Positions 9,031 through 17,468 of a stretch of DNA of 64,000 nt are shown piece by piece (position 1 is the first letter of the stretch; the number at the start of each line of letters is the position of its first letter). This DNA is from Sphingobacterium allocomposti (GTDB lineage Bacteria > Bacteroidota > Bacteroidia > Sphingobacteriales > Sphingobacteriaceae), in contig NZ_VNHX01000006.1 of NCBI RefSeq assembly GCF_008124885.1, forward strand, positions 109,544 through 173,543, in the 5' to 3' direction. The notes below the pieces were generated by a model, which saw only the letters and a list, made by a program, of their open reading frames with translations, ran no database searches and was not told the DNA's origin. Position numbers and translations under genes: made by a program.

Positions 9031-9069
9031 AAAAAGGAAGCCCGGATGATATCTGGGCTTCCTTTTTTT
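9031..9069. terminator. Bidirectional terminator between yidC and the acyl-CoA dehydrogenase gene
   Basis: AGGAAGCCC / GGGCTTCCT stem flanked by an A-run on the left and a T-run on the right, lying between two convergent genes. It can serve both. Confidence 0.85.
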
Positions 9070-9086
9070 GTGTTCTATGTTTCCTG

Positions 9087-10436
9087 TTACACGAAAGCGC
9101 TAAACCCTGTTATGCTCCGGCCTACAATCAGCGAGTTGATTTCTTTTGTTCCCTCATAAGAATAGATGGCTTCCGCGTCAGCAAGAAAGCGGGCCACGTT
9201 ATACTCCAACAAGATTCCGTTCCCTCCCATCACTTCTCTTGCCCGCGAGACAATATCCCTTGTCCGAAGAGTACAGAAGACCTTCGCCAACGAAGCATGC
9301 TCATCTTTTAATTTGCCTTCATCCTGCAGCTCTGATAGCCGGAATACGAGGGTTTGCATGGCCGTCAGATTGGATAACATCTCGACCAGATGATTTTGGA
9401 TCAGCTGGAACGACGCTATCGGCTTTCCGAACTGCTTACGTTTAAGCGTATAATCCAGCGCGTTCTCGTAAGCACCACGTGCACATCCCACGGCCATCCA
9501 TGCCACCCCTGCGCGTGTCATCTGCAACACCTTTGCCGTATCTTTAAAACTATTAGCCAACGGCATCCGATCACTTTCCGGCACCACGCAGTCTGTCAAT
9601 GTTATCAATCCATTTTGTACGATGCGTAGTGCCATTTTCCCTTTGATCTTTTCAACCATAAAGCCCGGATTTTCCTTACGAACGATAAAACCTTTAACTT
9701 GTCCATCGTCAACATCCCTCGCCCAGATGATTGTGATATCGGAAAAGGTCGAGTTTCCAATCCACTTCTTCTGACCATTCAACACCCAGCCGTTTTCGGC
9801 TTTGCGACATGTCGTTGTCAGCCCTCCCGCCGTGGCCGAGCCTACCTCCGGCTCGGTGAGACCGAAGGCCCCGATCTTCTCCAGACGCTGCATCTTGGGC
9901 AGCCACTCCTGTTTCTGTTCTTCCGAACCGCACATATAGATAGACCCCATCGCCAGTCCGCTTTGCACTCCCAAAAAGGTAGCGATAGAAGGATCTATCC
10001 GCCCGAATTCGGCCGCTATTATACCGTCCATAAGCGACGAACCGCCGGCACAGCCGTACCCTTTGTACACGTATCCACAGACGTTAAGCCCGGCCAGCTT
10101 CGGGATAATTTCAAAGGGGAATTCGTCGTGTAGCCAATATTTGTTCACAATAGGCTTAACCTCACGTTCCAAAAAGTCACGTACCTTTAGCTGAAGAGCC
10201 CTGTCCTCGGGCGAAAGCTTCGCCTCTACTTCATAAAAATCTGCGTTCACGGGCGGTGTTTCCCGTTTCTTTCCCGTGCTGGTTAACATCTTCATCACGC
10301 CTTTCAGCTGCGCGTCGTCCATCTTGGAAACAGCCTGCATCACGGCCGCCAAATCAACCTTTTTCGCTACCTTCTCCAGTTGCTCCAAGTCGACCGACCT
10401 CAATAATCTGATAATATTCTTTAGCTTTTTTATCAT
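9087..10436 (-). CDS. Acyl-CoA dehydrogenase, glutaryl-CoA dehydrogenase-like
   Basis: An FAD flavoenzyme that makes the 2,3-double bond in an acyl-CoA. The C-terminal 390 residues match the glutaryl-CoA dehydrogenase branch: GAFGLTEPEVGSATAG, GWVLNGQKKWIGNSTFSD, QFGKPIASFQLIQNHL, EVMGGNGILLEYNVARF and YEGTKEINSLIVGRSITG, where Glu428 is the expected catalytic base. An N-terminal extension of about 60 residues (helical, KKLKNIIRLLRSVDLEQLEKVAKK) is unusual for the soluble family. Substrate (glutaryl-CoA or a short or branched chain) cannot be settled by eye. The gene stands alone, convergent with yidC. Confidence 0.88.
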   Translation of the reverse strand: MIKKLKNIIRLLRSVDLEQLEKVAKKVDLAAVMQAVSKMDDAQLKGVMKMLTSTGKKRETPPVNADFYEVEAKLSPEDRALQLKVRDFLEREVKPIVNKYWLHDEFPFEIIPKLAGLNVCGYVYKGYGCAGGSSLMDGIIAAEFGRIDPSIATFLGVQSGLAMGSIYMCGSEEQKQEWLPKMQRLEKIGAFGLTEPEVGSATAGGLTTTCRKAENGWVLNGQKKWIGNSTFSDITIIWARDVDDGQVKGFIVRKENPGFMVEKIKGKMALRIVQNGLITLTDCVVPESDRMPLANSFKDTAKVLQMTRAGVAWMAVGCARGAYENALDYTLKRKQFGKPIASFQLIQNHLVEMLSNLTAMQTLVFRLSELQDEGKLKDEHASLAKVFCTLRTRDIVSRAREVMGGNGILLEYNVARFLADAEAIYSYEGTKEINSLIVGRSITGFSAFV

Positions 10437-10635
10437 GGTTTTATACGGCTTTATTTATAAAAGTAACATTTTTTTAAAGGAAGTGTTTGTTTCGTCGGTC
10501 AAAAAGTGCCACCATCTCCGACCATTCAGTGCTCCTGCAGGAACACCTCATATATAGCCATGACGAGGTGCCTTCTTACGGAAATGATGGACTTGAACCC
10601 TAATACGGAAAGGATTTTACAAAAAAATGCTTTTA

Positions 10636-10823
10636 TTGTTGCAATTCAACAAAACAGTGTTATATTTGCGCCTGTCTTTGGAGAAGAAAATAATTAAAAG
10701 CGTGATAACCAAGATGTTCAGCTTTTTTTTCGTTTTTTTTATCAAAGTTGGGTTACCTTTTCGGTACCTGGGTATTAAAGGATAAATAAACAAATTTGTT
10801 TCAATTAAAATAGACAATTAAAA
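10636..10823 (+). promoter_or_regulatory. Promoter and long leader upstream of the small lipoprotein; possible sRNA
   Basis: TTG at 10639-10641, 19 bases, then TATATTTG at 10661-10668 make a good Bacteroidota promoter with a start near 10674, about 150 bases before the ATG. Within that leader, AAAAGC ... GCTTTTTTTT (about 10696-10728) is terminator-like, so a short RNA of roughly 55-60 nt or an attenuated leader is possible. A second, weaker box TACCTTTT at 10754-10761 lies closer to the gene. No ORF of note lies between 10437 and 10823. Confidence 0.45.
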
Positions 10824-11042
10824 ATGAAAAATTTATTTAAATTCGGATTTTTAGGTTTAGCTTTGACTATCGCTTTCGCTTCATGTGGTGGTGCAGAAAC
10901 TAAAACTGAGCAAGCTGCTGATTCATTGGCTAATCAAGTAGAAGCTTCTACTGATTCTATTGCTGATTCTTTAAACAACGTTGCTGATTCAGTAAAATCT
11001 ACTGGTGATTCTATCGCTGATTCTTTAAACAACGTTCAATAA
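10824..11042 (+). CDS. Small repeat-rich lipoprotein
   Basis: A 72-residue protein with a lipoprotein signal (MKNLFKFGFLGLALTIAFAS, lipidated Cys21 followed by GG). The mature part of about 50 residues is acidic and built of heptad-like repeats: DSLANQV, DSIADSLNNV, ADSVKST, DSIADSLNNV. The DNA coding for ADSLNNV is duplicated exactly. The Leu/Ile/Val spacing suggests a short coiled coil, so it could act as a small envelope spacer, as Lpp does in enterobacteria; that is inference. AT-rich codon use, like the ribosomal-protein genes, suggests strong expression. It is monocistronic, with its own terminator. Confidence 0.85.
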   Translation: MKNLFKFGFLGLALTIAFASCGGAETKTEQAADSLANQVEASTDSIADSLNNVADSVKSTGDSIADSLNNVQ

Positions 11043-11073
11043 TCCGAACAGTATTTAAAGATACTTTATGAAG

Positions 11074-11102
11074 GCGGTGTCCAAATGGACACCGCTTTTT
11101 TT
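11074..11102 (+). terminator. Terminator of the small lipoprotein gene
   Basis: GCGGTGTCC / GGACACCGC, nine perfect pairs, loop AAAT, followed by seven T. Confidence 0.9.
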
Positions 11103-11120
11103 GTGCTCTTAACCCAAAAA

Positions 11121-11234
11121 TGACCATGGTCAATAAAAAAATGGAACGTTCATTTTCTAAAATGACCGCGGTCATTCTGCAAAAACGAACCTTGAGTTGA
11201 AAAAGTGGCCACGGTCATTTTTTTTTAAACGTTT
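11121..11234. repeat. Phased array of TGACC-type palindromes
   Basis: Palindromes are centred at 11126.5 (TGACCATGGTCA), 11147.5 (core GAACGTTC inside ATGGAACGTTCAT), 11168.5 (AATGACCGCGGTCATT, 16 bp perfect) and 11211.5 (TGGCCACGGTCA, imperfect). Spacings are 21, 21 and 43 bases, close to two and four helical turns. Another palindrome, AAACGTTT, is at 11227-11234. A- and T-runs separate the sites. The array follows the lipoprotein terminator and lies over 450 bases before purB, so it is not a simple promoter operator. A cooperative protein-binding array is the best reading. Confidence 0.55.
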
Positions 11235-11279
11235 TTCGGCCAAAAAAACTCCATTTTTTAAGTATATTTCATTTTTGTT

Positions 11280-11700
11280 TGTGTTAAAAACAAGATAAGA
11301 GATGGGAGATGTGAGATGTGAGAAATCAGAAGTTAGACGTCAGATGAAAACTATTTGGGGGTCCATCGTACGAGTTCGGCCCACTCGGCTTCAACACGCT
11401 CAGCCCGACATTGTCATCCGGAGCCTGCCGAAGGATAGACAATGTCAAGAGAGGTAAAAAATGTCCCTTCTGATTCATGATTAGCGATTAGACTGCTTCG
11501 TCGTCGTACTTCCTCGCGACGACGGCTTTTGCACTTTTTTAGGCATCCTTCACCTCACTACGCAGCGCTCTTCACGATCGACGATTTCACAAATCAACGA
11601 CTTTACATCATTACCATGTTCTCATCTGTAACTTTCTCTGACTTCGCCACACTCCTTACCGTGCAATCATGAAAGTTTTTAGGGTACGTCACCGACTTTT
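11280..11700. other. Non-coding stretch with GAGATG-type low-complexity sequence and a dispersed-type hairpin
   Basis: About 11299-11345 is a degenerate purine-rich repeat (GAGATGTGAGATGTGAGA and variants). At 11407-11446, GACATTGTC-ATCC pairs with GGAT-a-GACAATGTC around a 13-base loop; its GTCATCC...CGAAGGAT core resembles intergenic repeats I recall from many Bacteroidota genomes. No gene is supported here. The rest, to 11700, holds nothing I can name. Confidence 0.45.
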
Positions 11701-11702
11701 CT

Positions 11703-11710
11703 TACTTTTG
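11703..11710 (+). promoter_or_regulatory. -7 box of the purB promoter
   Basis: TACTTTTG matches TAnnTTTG, 73 bases before the purB ATG. Confidence 0.5.
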
Positions 11711-11782
11711 CCATAACGCTACCGGCAAAACAGATGCCGTTGCAACACGAAATTTTGTTAACATATTAGTTTCACTTTGATC

Positions 11783-13132
11783 ATGAGTTTATCGCCCCTA
11801 ACCGCTGTCACCCCAATTGATGGACGTTACTATAACGCTACCCACGAGCTTGCCAACTTTTTTTCGGAGTTCGCACTGATTAAATACCGCGTTCTGGTAG
11901 AAGTAGAATACTTTATAGCATTATGTGAATCCGGCATACCACAGCTGGCTCACTTTGACGGGTCCTTAAACGAGCGCCTGCGGTCGATCTACCAAAATTT
12001 CACTATTGAGGACGCGCAGTGGATCAAAGAGAAGGAAAAAATCACCAACCACGACGTTAAGGCTGTCGAGTATTTCTTGAAAAACGAATTCGAGAAGCTC
12101 GGTTTGCACGACTCGCTTGAGTTCATCCACTTCGGGCTCACGTCCCAGGACATCAATAACACCGCTATACCCTATTCGTGGAAGGAAGCGATAAACCAGG
12201 TATACTTTCCGCAGATAGACGAAGTTATCACCGAACTGAAAGGACTTATTGATTCCTGGAAGGAAGTGCCGATGCTCGCCAGGACACACGGACAGCCGGC
12301 GTCGCCAACCCGCCTCGGAAAGGAGGTAAAGGTTTTTGTCGAACGTATCGAAAAGCAAATAGAGCTATTCAGACAAATCCCCTTTTCTGCTAAGTTTGGC
12401 GGGGCTACGGGAAATTTCAACGCCCACCATGTAGCTTACGGCAGCACAGACTGGGTAGCGTTCGCGAACAAGTTCGTGAATGAAACATTAGGACTATCGC
12501 GGTCCCAAACAACTACCCAAATAGAGCATTACGACAACTTTGCTGCAAGCTGCGACGCACTGAAACGCATAAACAACATTTTAATCGATTTATGCCGCGA
12601 CATGTGGACGTACATATCCATGGACTACTTTAAGCAAAAGATTACCGCGGGACAGATCGGTTCGTCGGCTATGCCGCATAAGGTTAATCCTATCGATTTC
12701 GAAAACGCTGAAGGAAATCTAGGCATCGCCAATGCACTTTTTGAACACCTGGCTGCCAAACTTCCCATATCGCGCTTACAACGCGATCTAACCGATTCCA
12801 CTGTATTGCGAAATATAGGCGTTCCGTTTGCCCATACACTTATAGCCATAAAATCTACACTCCGCGGCCTACGCAAGCTCATTCTGAACGAGGCTGCGCT
12901 TCAAGCCGACCTGGAGAACAACTGGGCCGTAGTGGCGGAAGCCATCCAGACGATCTTACGTCGGGAAGGGTATCCGAAACCTTATGAAGCCTTAAAAGAC
13001 CTGACCCGTACAAATACACAGGTAACGCAGGAAACGATTGCCACATTTGTTGACGGACTAAATGTTCCCGATGAAGTTAAAGCTGAGATCAAATCGATTA
13101 CTCCAGGCAACTACACCGGTGTATCACTATAG
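11783..13132 (+). CDS. purB: Adenylosuccinate lyase
   Basis: Cleaves fumarate from SAICAR and from adenylosuccinate, thus acting twice in purine synthesis. It is a member of the fumarase/aspartase superfamily and works as a homotetramer in the cytoplasm. The 449-residue protein carries the family signature GSSAMPHKVNPIDFENAEGN from about residue 293, with the catalytic Ser loop, plus THGQPASPTRLGKE and FGLTSQDINNTA. The length matches the E. coli-type enzyme. The ATG at 11783 (MSLSPLTAVTPIDGRY) is chosen over an upstream TTG because homologues begin at this sequence. The gene appears monocistronic. Confidence 0.96.
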   Translation: MSLSPLTAVTPIDGRYYNATHELANFFSEFALIKYRVLVEVEYFIALCESGIPQLAHFDGSLNERLRSIYQNFTIEDAQWIKEKEKITNHDVKAVEYFLKNEFEKLGLHDSLEFIHFGLTSQDINNTAIPYSWKEAINQVYFPQIDEVITELKGLIDSWKEVPMLARTHGQPASPTRLGKEVKVFVERIEKQIELFRQIPFSAKFGGATGNFNAHHVAYGSTDWVAFANKFVNETLGLSRSQTTTQIEHYDNFAASCDALKRINNILIDLCRDMWTYISMDYFKQKITAGQIGSSAMPHKVNPIDFENAEGNLGIANALFEHLAAKLPISRLQRDLTDSTVLRNIGVPFAHTLIAIKSTLRGLRKLILNEAALQADLENNWAVVAEAIQTILRREGYPKPYEALKDLTRTNTQVTQETIATFVDGLNVPDEVKAEIKSITPGNYTGVSL

Positions 13133-13171
13133 CTTTGACGTGCAGATGACGGGCGTACTTCACTTTTCATG

Positions 13172-13179
13172 TATCTTTG
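13172..13179 (+). promoter_or_regulatory. -7 box of the nfu promoter
   Basis: TATCTTTG, a perfect TAnnTTTG, 17 bases before the ATG of the NifU-family gene. Confidence 0.6.
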
Positions 13180-13196
13180 TCCATTAATATATAACT

Positions 13197-13751
13197 ATGG
13201 CAACAATTAACGTATATACCGAATCTACACCGAATCCTTCGACCATGAAGTTTTTGGTTAACAAGCTCTTAATCAACGGAAGTTTGGATTATCCTTCCAG
13301 AGAAAAAGCACAGGAGTCTGACTTCGCGAGGGAGCTTTTTAAATTTAATTTTGTAGAAGGCGTGTTCTTCGCAAGCAATTTCGTGACCATAACCAAGACA
13401 GAAGGTGTGGAGTGGTCAGACATCGAACCGCTACTGAAAGACTTCGTCAAAGGGGCTGTGGAGTCGGAACTGTCAGTTAAACCTGTTGCCCATTCCGAAG
13501 ACGTAAACTTTGAAGGATCAGATGTTGAAGTGAAGATACAACAGGTACTTCACGACTACGTTCGTCCAGCTGTGGAGCAGGACGGAGGGGCCATAGCCTA
13601 TAAATCGTTCGACAACGGTATTGTCACGGTAGAGCTACGCGGCTCCTGCAGTGGATGCCCATCGTCGACCATCACCTTAAAAGCCGGAATTGAAGGGCTA
13701 TTAAAACGTATGGTACCTGAGGTAGAAGAAGTCGTGGCAGAAGCGCTGTAA
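13197..13751 (+). CDS. NifU-family iron-sulfur cluster carrier (Nfu type)
   Basis: Carries and delivers [4Fe-4S] clusters to target enzymes. Residues 1 to about 85 form the Nfu N-terminal domain (YTESTPNPSTMKFLVNK). Residues of about 105-184 form the NifU C-terminal domain with the cluster ligands Cys151 and Cys154 in GSCSGCPSS. The two-domain layout and the 184-residue length match mitochondrial NFU1-like and bacterial Nfu proteins. There is no suf or isc gene beside it, so it probably works as a general carrier. The start is fixed by the nearby promoter. Confidence 0.93.
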   Translation: MATINVYTESTPNPSTMKFLVNKLLINGSLDYPSREKAQESDFARELFKFNFVEGVFFASNFVTITKTEGVEWSDIEPLLKDFVKGAVESELSVKPVAHSEDVNFEGSDVEVKIQQVLHDYVRPAVEQDGGAIAYKSFDNGIVTVELRGSCSGCPSSTITLKAGIEGLLKRMVPEVEEVVAEAL

Positions 13752-14149
13752 GCGATCACGGATTACAGTATAGATTGTCCTGCCGGTAGAGGGGTTCTGT
13801 ATTGCGAATCGAGCAGTGAGATAGCAGCGGCTGTTGCGGATCTCCTCCCGTACGGCTTGCGTCAGAGCATAGAAGGATATTTACCCAAACGATAGAAAAG
13901 CGTTATTGCCTGGCAATAACGCTTTTCTTATAACTGTGCGCTTACCTATTGTGTATTAACACCGTTATGAAGAAGCATGTTAGCTCTCATTTCCGCGCGT
14001 CGGCGAAGATTTCTCTCCACAATCAAGCCAGGTCGGATCAAGGTTCGACATATACCCCTGCATTCTTAAACGAAATTGAACTTTTATCCAACTACTCCCT
14101 TAAAAATCATTAACTTTACCAACAAAATATTCGAAACATTATATTTAAA
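13752..14149 (+). other. Intergenic stretch with a strong hairpin at 13894-13928
   Basis: No gene is supported. At 13894-13928 AGAAAAGCGTTATTG pairs with CAATAACGCTTTTCT around CCTGG: 15 perfect pairs ending in a short T-rich part, a probable terminator about 145 bases after nfu. The rest is featureless to me; the last 60 bases are AT-rich and probably hold the transketolase promoter. Confidence 0.55.
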
Positions 14150-14998
14150 ATGAGTGCAGATATCAACAAACTTGAGCAGATCGCTTCACAGGTAAGACGT
14201 GACATTGTTCGTATGGTACACGCTTGTCAGTCTGGACACCCGGGCGGCTCCTTAGGATGTACGGATTATTTCGTCGCCCTATATTTCCATGCGATGAAGC
14301 ATGATCCATCTTTCAATATGGATGGCATCGGCGAAGACTTATTCTTTCTGTCGAACGGTCACATTTCACCGGTATTCTACAGTACGCTGGCCAGAGCCGG
14401 TTATTTTCCGGTAAGCGAACTGGCAACGTTTAGAAAGATCAATTCCCGTCTTCAGGGCCACCCCACGACACATGAACATCTTCCGGGCGTCCGGGTAGCT
14501 TCCGGTTCATTAGGACAGGGGTTGTCCGTCGCGATAGGCGCTGCTCAGGCCAAAAAGCTGAACAAAGACAACAGTCTTGTTTACGTTTTAATGGGCGACG
14601 GTGAGCTGCAGGAAGGCCAGGTGTGGGAAGCTGCGATGTATGCGCCGCACAACAAGATGGATAACATTATCGCTGCAGTAGATTATAACAACGCTCAGAT
14701 TGACGGCTCGACAGATCAGGTATTGTCCTTAGGAAACCTTCGCGCGAAATGGGAAGCGTTTGGCTGGGACGTGCTCGAAGTTGAAAAGGGAAATGATATG
14801 GCTGCGGTCGTTCAGGGATTGGACGAAGCAAAATCGCGCACCGGCAAAGGAAAGCCTGTTATTATTCTTCTTCACACAGAAATGGGTAAAGGTGTCGACT
14901 TCATGATGGGGTCGCACAAATGGCACGGAGTAGCTCCCAATGATGAACAGCTCGAATCGGCTCTTAATCAATTACCAAGAACCATCGGAGATTATTAA
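14150..14998 (+). CDS. Transketolase, N-terminal (thiamine diphosphate) subunit
   Basis: Half of a split transketolase, which moves two-carbon ketol units between sugar phosphates in the pentose phosphate pathway. The 282-residue protein equals the first half of the usual fused enzyme. It contains the thiamine-diphosphate motif MGDGELQEGQVWEA (GDG at residues 149-151) with DYNNAQIDG near 178, and the substrate-side motifs SGHPGGSLG and LSNGHISPVFY. Split enzymes of this type occur in Bacteroidota and archaea. The partner subunit follows 77 bases downstream; both are needed for activity. Confidence 0.95.
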   Translation: MSADINKLEQIASQVRRDIVRMVHACQSGHPGGSLGCTDYFVALYFHAMKHDPSFNMDGIGEDLFFLSNGHISPVFYSTLARAGYFPVSELATFRKINSRLQGHPTTHEHLPGVRVASGSLGQGLSVAIGAAQAKKLNKDNSLVYVLMGDGELQEGQVWEAAMYAPHNKMDNIIAAVDYNNAQIDGSTDQVLSLGNLRAKWEAFGWDVLEVEKGNDMAAVVQGLDEAKSRTGKGKPVIILLHTEMGKGVDFMMGSHKWHGVAPNDEQLESALNQLPRTIGDY

Positions 14999-15075
14999 CA
15001 GTAGATGTAAGATAAAAGATAATAGACATTAGGTTTCCAAAATACCGAGTACTAATATCTACAGACTTAACATAA

Positions 15076-16029
15076 ATGAAGAAATATACTTATACAGAAT
15101 CAAAAGACACACGTTCGGGGTTTGGCGCTGGTTTATTAGAAGCTGGCCGGCAGAACGAGAACGTTGTGGCGCTATGTGCAGACCTTATCGGGTCTTTAAA
15201 AATGAATGATTTCATCAAAGAATTTCCCGAGCGCTTTTTCCAGATCGGTATTGCGGAAGCCAACATGATGGGCATTGCGGCAGGTTTAACGATCGGAGGA
15301 AAGATCCCTTTCACAGGAACGTTCGCGAATTTTTCTACCGGACGCGTTTACGACCAGATCCGTCAGTCTATCGCCTATTCGGGTAAAAACGTAAAAATCT
15401 GTGCTTCCCACGCGGGACTTACCCTCGGAGAAGATGGCGCTACGCACCAAATCCTCGAGGATATTGGATTGATGAAAATGCTACCCGGCATGACTGTTAT
15501 TAACCCGTGTGATTTCAACCAGACAAAAGCTGCCACCATCGCACTTGCAGATCATGAAGGCCCCGTCTACCTACGCTTTGGCCGCCCTGTGGTTCCTAAC
15601 TTCACTCCTGCCGATCAGAAGTTTGAAATTGGCAAAGCTGTTATGCTTAACGAAGGCACCGATGTCACCATTATAGCCACCGGTCACCTCGTATGGGAAG
15701 CTATTCAGGCTGGGGAAGAACTTGAAAAATTAGGTATTCAGGCCGAAATCATCAACATCCACACCATTAAGCCACTGGATGAAGAAGCGGTATTGGCGTC
15801 GGTGACAAAAACAGGATGCGTCGTGACGGCCGAGGAACACAACCGTCTTGGCGGGCTAGGGGACAGTGTTGCACAGCTATTAGCGACCAAACATCCGGCA
15901 CCGCAGGAGTTCGTTGCGGTAAACGATAGTTTTGGCGAGTCCGGAACACCCGCTCAGCTCATGGAAAAATATGGCTTAAACGCCACTTCTATCGTTGCGG
16001 CGGCACGAAAAGTGATAACCAGAAAATAA
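15076..16029 (+). CDS. Transketolase, C-terminal (pyrimidine-binding and C) subunit
   Basis: The second half of the split transketolase. The 317 residues cover the pyrimidine-binding domain (FFQIGIAEANMMGIAAGLTIGG, with the Glu that activates thiamine diphosphate near residue 58; SHAGLTLGEDGATHQ near 115-129) and the transketolase C-terminal domain (about 190-310, TVEEHN-like VVTAEEHNRLGGLG). It is in the same orientation as the N-terminal subunit, and the two presumably assemble as an alpha2-beta2 complex. The 77-base gap contains a purine-rich low-complexity stretch, GTAGATGTAAGATAAAAG. The ECF sigma-factor gene follows 22 bases after the stop. Confidence 0.95.
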   Translation: MKKYTYTESKDTRSGFGAGLLEAGRQNENVVALCADLIGSLKMNDFIKEFPERFFQIGIAEANMMGIAAGLTIGGKIPFTGTFANFSTGRVYDQIRQSIAYSGKNVKICASHAGLTLGEDGATHQILEDIGLMKMLPGMTVINPCDFNQTKAATIALADHEGPVYLRFGRPVVPNFTPADQKFEIGKAVMLNEGTDVTIIATGHLVWEAIQAGEELEKLGIQAEIINIHTIKPLDEEAVLASVTKTGCVVTAEEHNRLGGLGDSVAQLLATKHPAPQEFVAVNDSFGESGTPAQLMEKYGLNATSIVAAARKVITRK

Positions 16030-16051
16030 GAAAGAAATCCGTAATAGACAA

Positions 16052-16597
16052 ATGGAGGATGCCCTAATCATATCAAAATTTGCGGATGAACGCACACGCG
16101 AGGAAGCGTTTGGCTATTTACTAAAAAAATACCAGCAGAAGATATACTGGCATGTACGTCGGATGGTTATAAATCACGACGACGCCGATGATCTTGTTCA
16201 GGATATCTTCGTTAAGGTTTGGCGGAATTTGGATAAATTCAGGGAAGACTCTCAGTTGTACACTTGGCTTTACCGCATCGCTACGAACGAGTGTATTACG
16301 TTTCTTAACAAGAAAAAACAAAAGCAGAACATGTCGTTGGATGACGACAGTTCTGCTTACCTTGCCGACACCTTAGCGGAAGGCAGCTATTTCAATGGCG
16401 ATAAAGCGCAAATGAAACTGCAGCAAGCCTTACTGACACTCCCCGAAAAGCAACGGCTGGTATTTAACATGAAATATTTCGAAGATCTAAAATACGACGA
16501 GATATCGGAGATCCTGGGAACCAGCGTCGGAGCCCTTAAAGCCTCCTATCATCTAGCGGTAAAAAAAATAGAGCACTTTTTTGCATCGAACGATTAA
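16052..16597 (+). CDS. ECF-type RNA polymerase sigma factor
   Basis: A 181-residue alternative sigma factor. Region 2 spans about residues 25-95 (DDADDLVQDIFVKVWRNLDKF and LYTWLYRIATNECITFL, for core binding and -10 melting). Region 4 spans about 125-180 (LPEKQRLVFNMKYFEDL...YDEISEILGTSVGALKASYH, a helix-turn-helix for -35 recognition). Regions 1 and 3 are absent, as in ECF factors. Two genes follow closely in the same direction: a single-pass membrane protein and an exported Spy-like protein. This suggests a sigma/anti-sigma/effector envelope-stress unit. The target promoters are unknown. Confidence 0.94.
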   Translation: MEDALIISKFADERTREEAFGYLLKKYQQKIYWHVRRMVINHDDADDLVQDIFVKVWRNLDKFREDSQLYTWLYRIATNECITFLNKKKQKQNMSLDDDSSAYLADTLAEGSYFNGDKAQMKLQQALLTLPEKQRLVFNMKYFEDLKYDEISEILGTSVGALKASYHLAVKKIEHFFASND

Positions 16598-16631
16598 ACC
16601 CTGCAGAACTTTTGTACTCTAAATAAGGACT

Positions 16632-17468
16632 ATGAAGGAAAATAACACATATCATGAGGGAATGGACGGTTTAAATGTACCCGAATCATGTCGTTTGAAT
16701 CCTTTCGTCGTACCTGAAAATTACTTCGACGGGCTATCGTTGTCTATACATGCTCAGGTAGGTTTAGAAAAAAATGTAGGCGTGGAAAGGCACGGCTTCA
16801 CGGTGCCGGAGGATTATTTTGATCTATTAGACGCGCGTATTACGACCCAGATCCGGCTAGAGAGCCAGCTAAGTAAGGCGGAGCCATGGGAAGTGCCTGC
16901 GGGCTATTTTGCTGCGTTAACGTCCAACATCCAGCAGCAGACCCGCCTCGAAAGGATCCTGCCTTCGGAACAGGATCTGCCGTCGCCGCCAGCGGATTAT
17001 TTTGACCATCTGCCGGACCGGATTCAAGCGAGGATATTTGAAGAGAAATTAAGAAGCAACATCCCCGCGGCCGGTTTTGTTGTACCAGATCAATATTTCG
17101 ACGGCCTTACGTCAAGCATTATCTCAAAGACGAGTCCGGAAAACGAAAAGCCGAAGGAACCTGTTGTTATACGTTCCCTGAGAATCGACCAATGGATACG
17201 TTATGCAGCAGCAGCCTGTGTAGCCACCGTGTTGGGTACAGCTTCCTATAATGCGGTCTTAAACCAAGAAGAACAAAACGAAGACAATATTGAAGCTCAT
17301 TTAGCTTCTATACCGGAGCAGGAAATTATCAACTATCTAGCGTCATCAAACGACAGTGATGATATTCTTTATATCACGGAATACCTCTACCAGCCCGAAG
17401 AGTCGGAAGGAGTTGGTAGTCATATAAAAGAAGATGATATTGAGGACTATTTAAATTACATGTTATAA
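16632..17468 (+). CDS. Single-pass membrane protein with five P-x-x-YF repeats; candidate anti-sigma factor
   Basis: A 278-residue protein I cannot assign to a named family. Its first 165 residues hold five copies of a unit of about 31 residues, with consensus V-P-x-x-Y-F-D-x-L-x-x-x-I: the Tyr-Phe pairs fall at 31-32, 62-63, 92-93, 123-124 and 155-156. One transmembrane segment lies at about 190-210 (YAAAACVATVLGTASYNAVL), leaving an acidic C-terminal part of about 65 residues. It follows the sigma gene by 34 bases and overlaps the next gene by one base. By position it should be the anti-sigma factor, but no ZAS or RskA domain is recognisable. Confidence 0.8.
   Translation: MKENNTYHEGMDGLNVPESCRLNPFVVPENYFDGLSLSIHAQVGLEKNVGVERHGFTVPEDYFDLLDARITTQIRLESQLSKAEPWEVPAGYFAALTSNIQQQTRLERILPSEQDLPSPPADYFDHLPDRIQARIFEEKLRSNIPAAGFVVPDQYFDGLTSSIISKTSPENEKPKEPVVIRSLRIDQWIRYAAAACVATVLGTASYNAVLNQEEQNEDNIEAHLASIPEQEIINYLASSNDSDDILYITEYLYQPEESEGVGSHIKEDDIEDYLNYML

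Noticed and set aside
15001..15075. Purine-rich GTAGATGTAAGATAAAAG sequence between the transketolase subunits as an RNA element
   Set aside because: It resembles low-complexity intergenic sequence such as that near 11299 and forms no stable fold or conserved motif.
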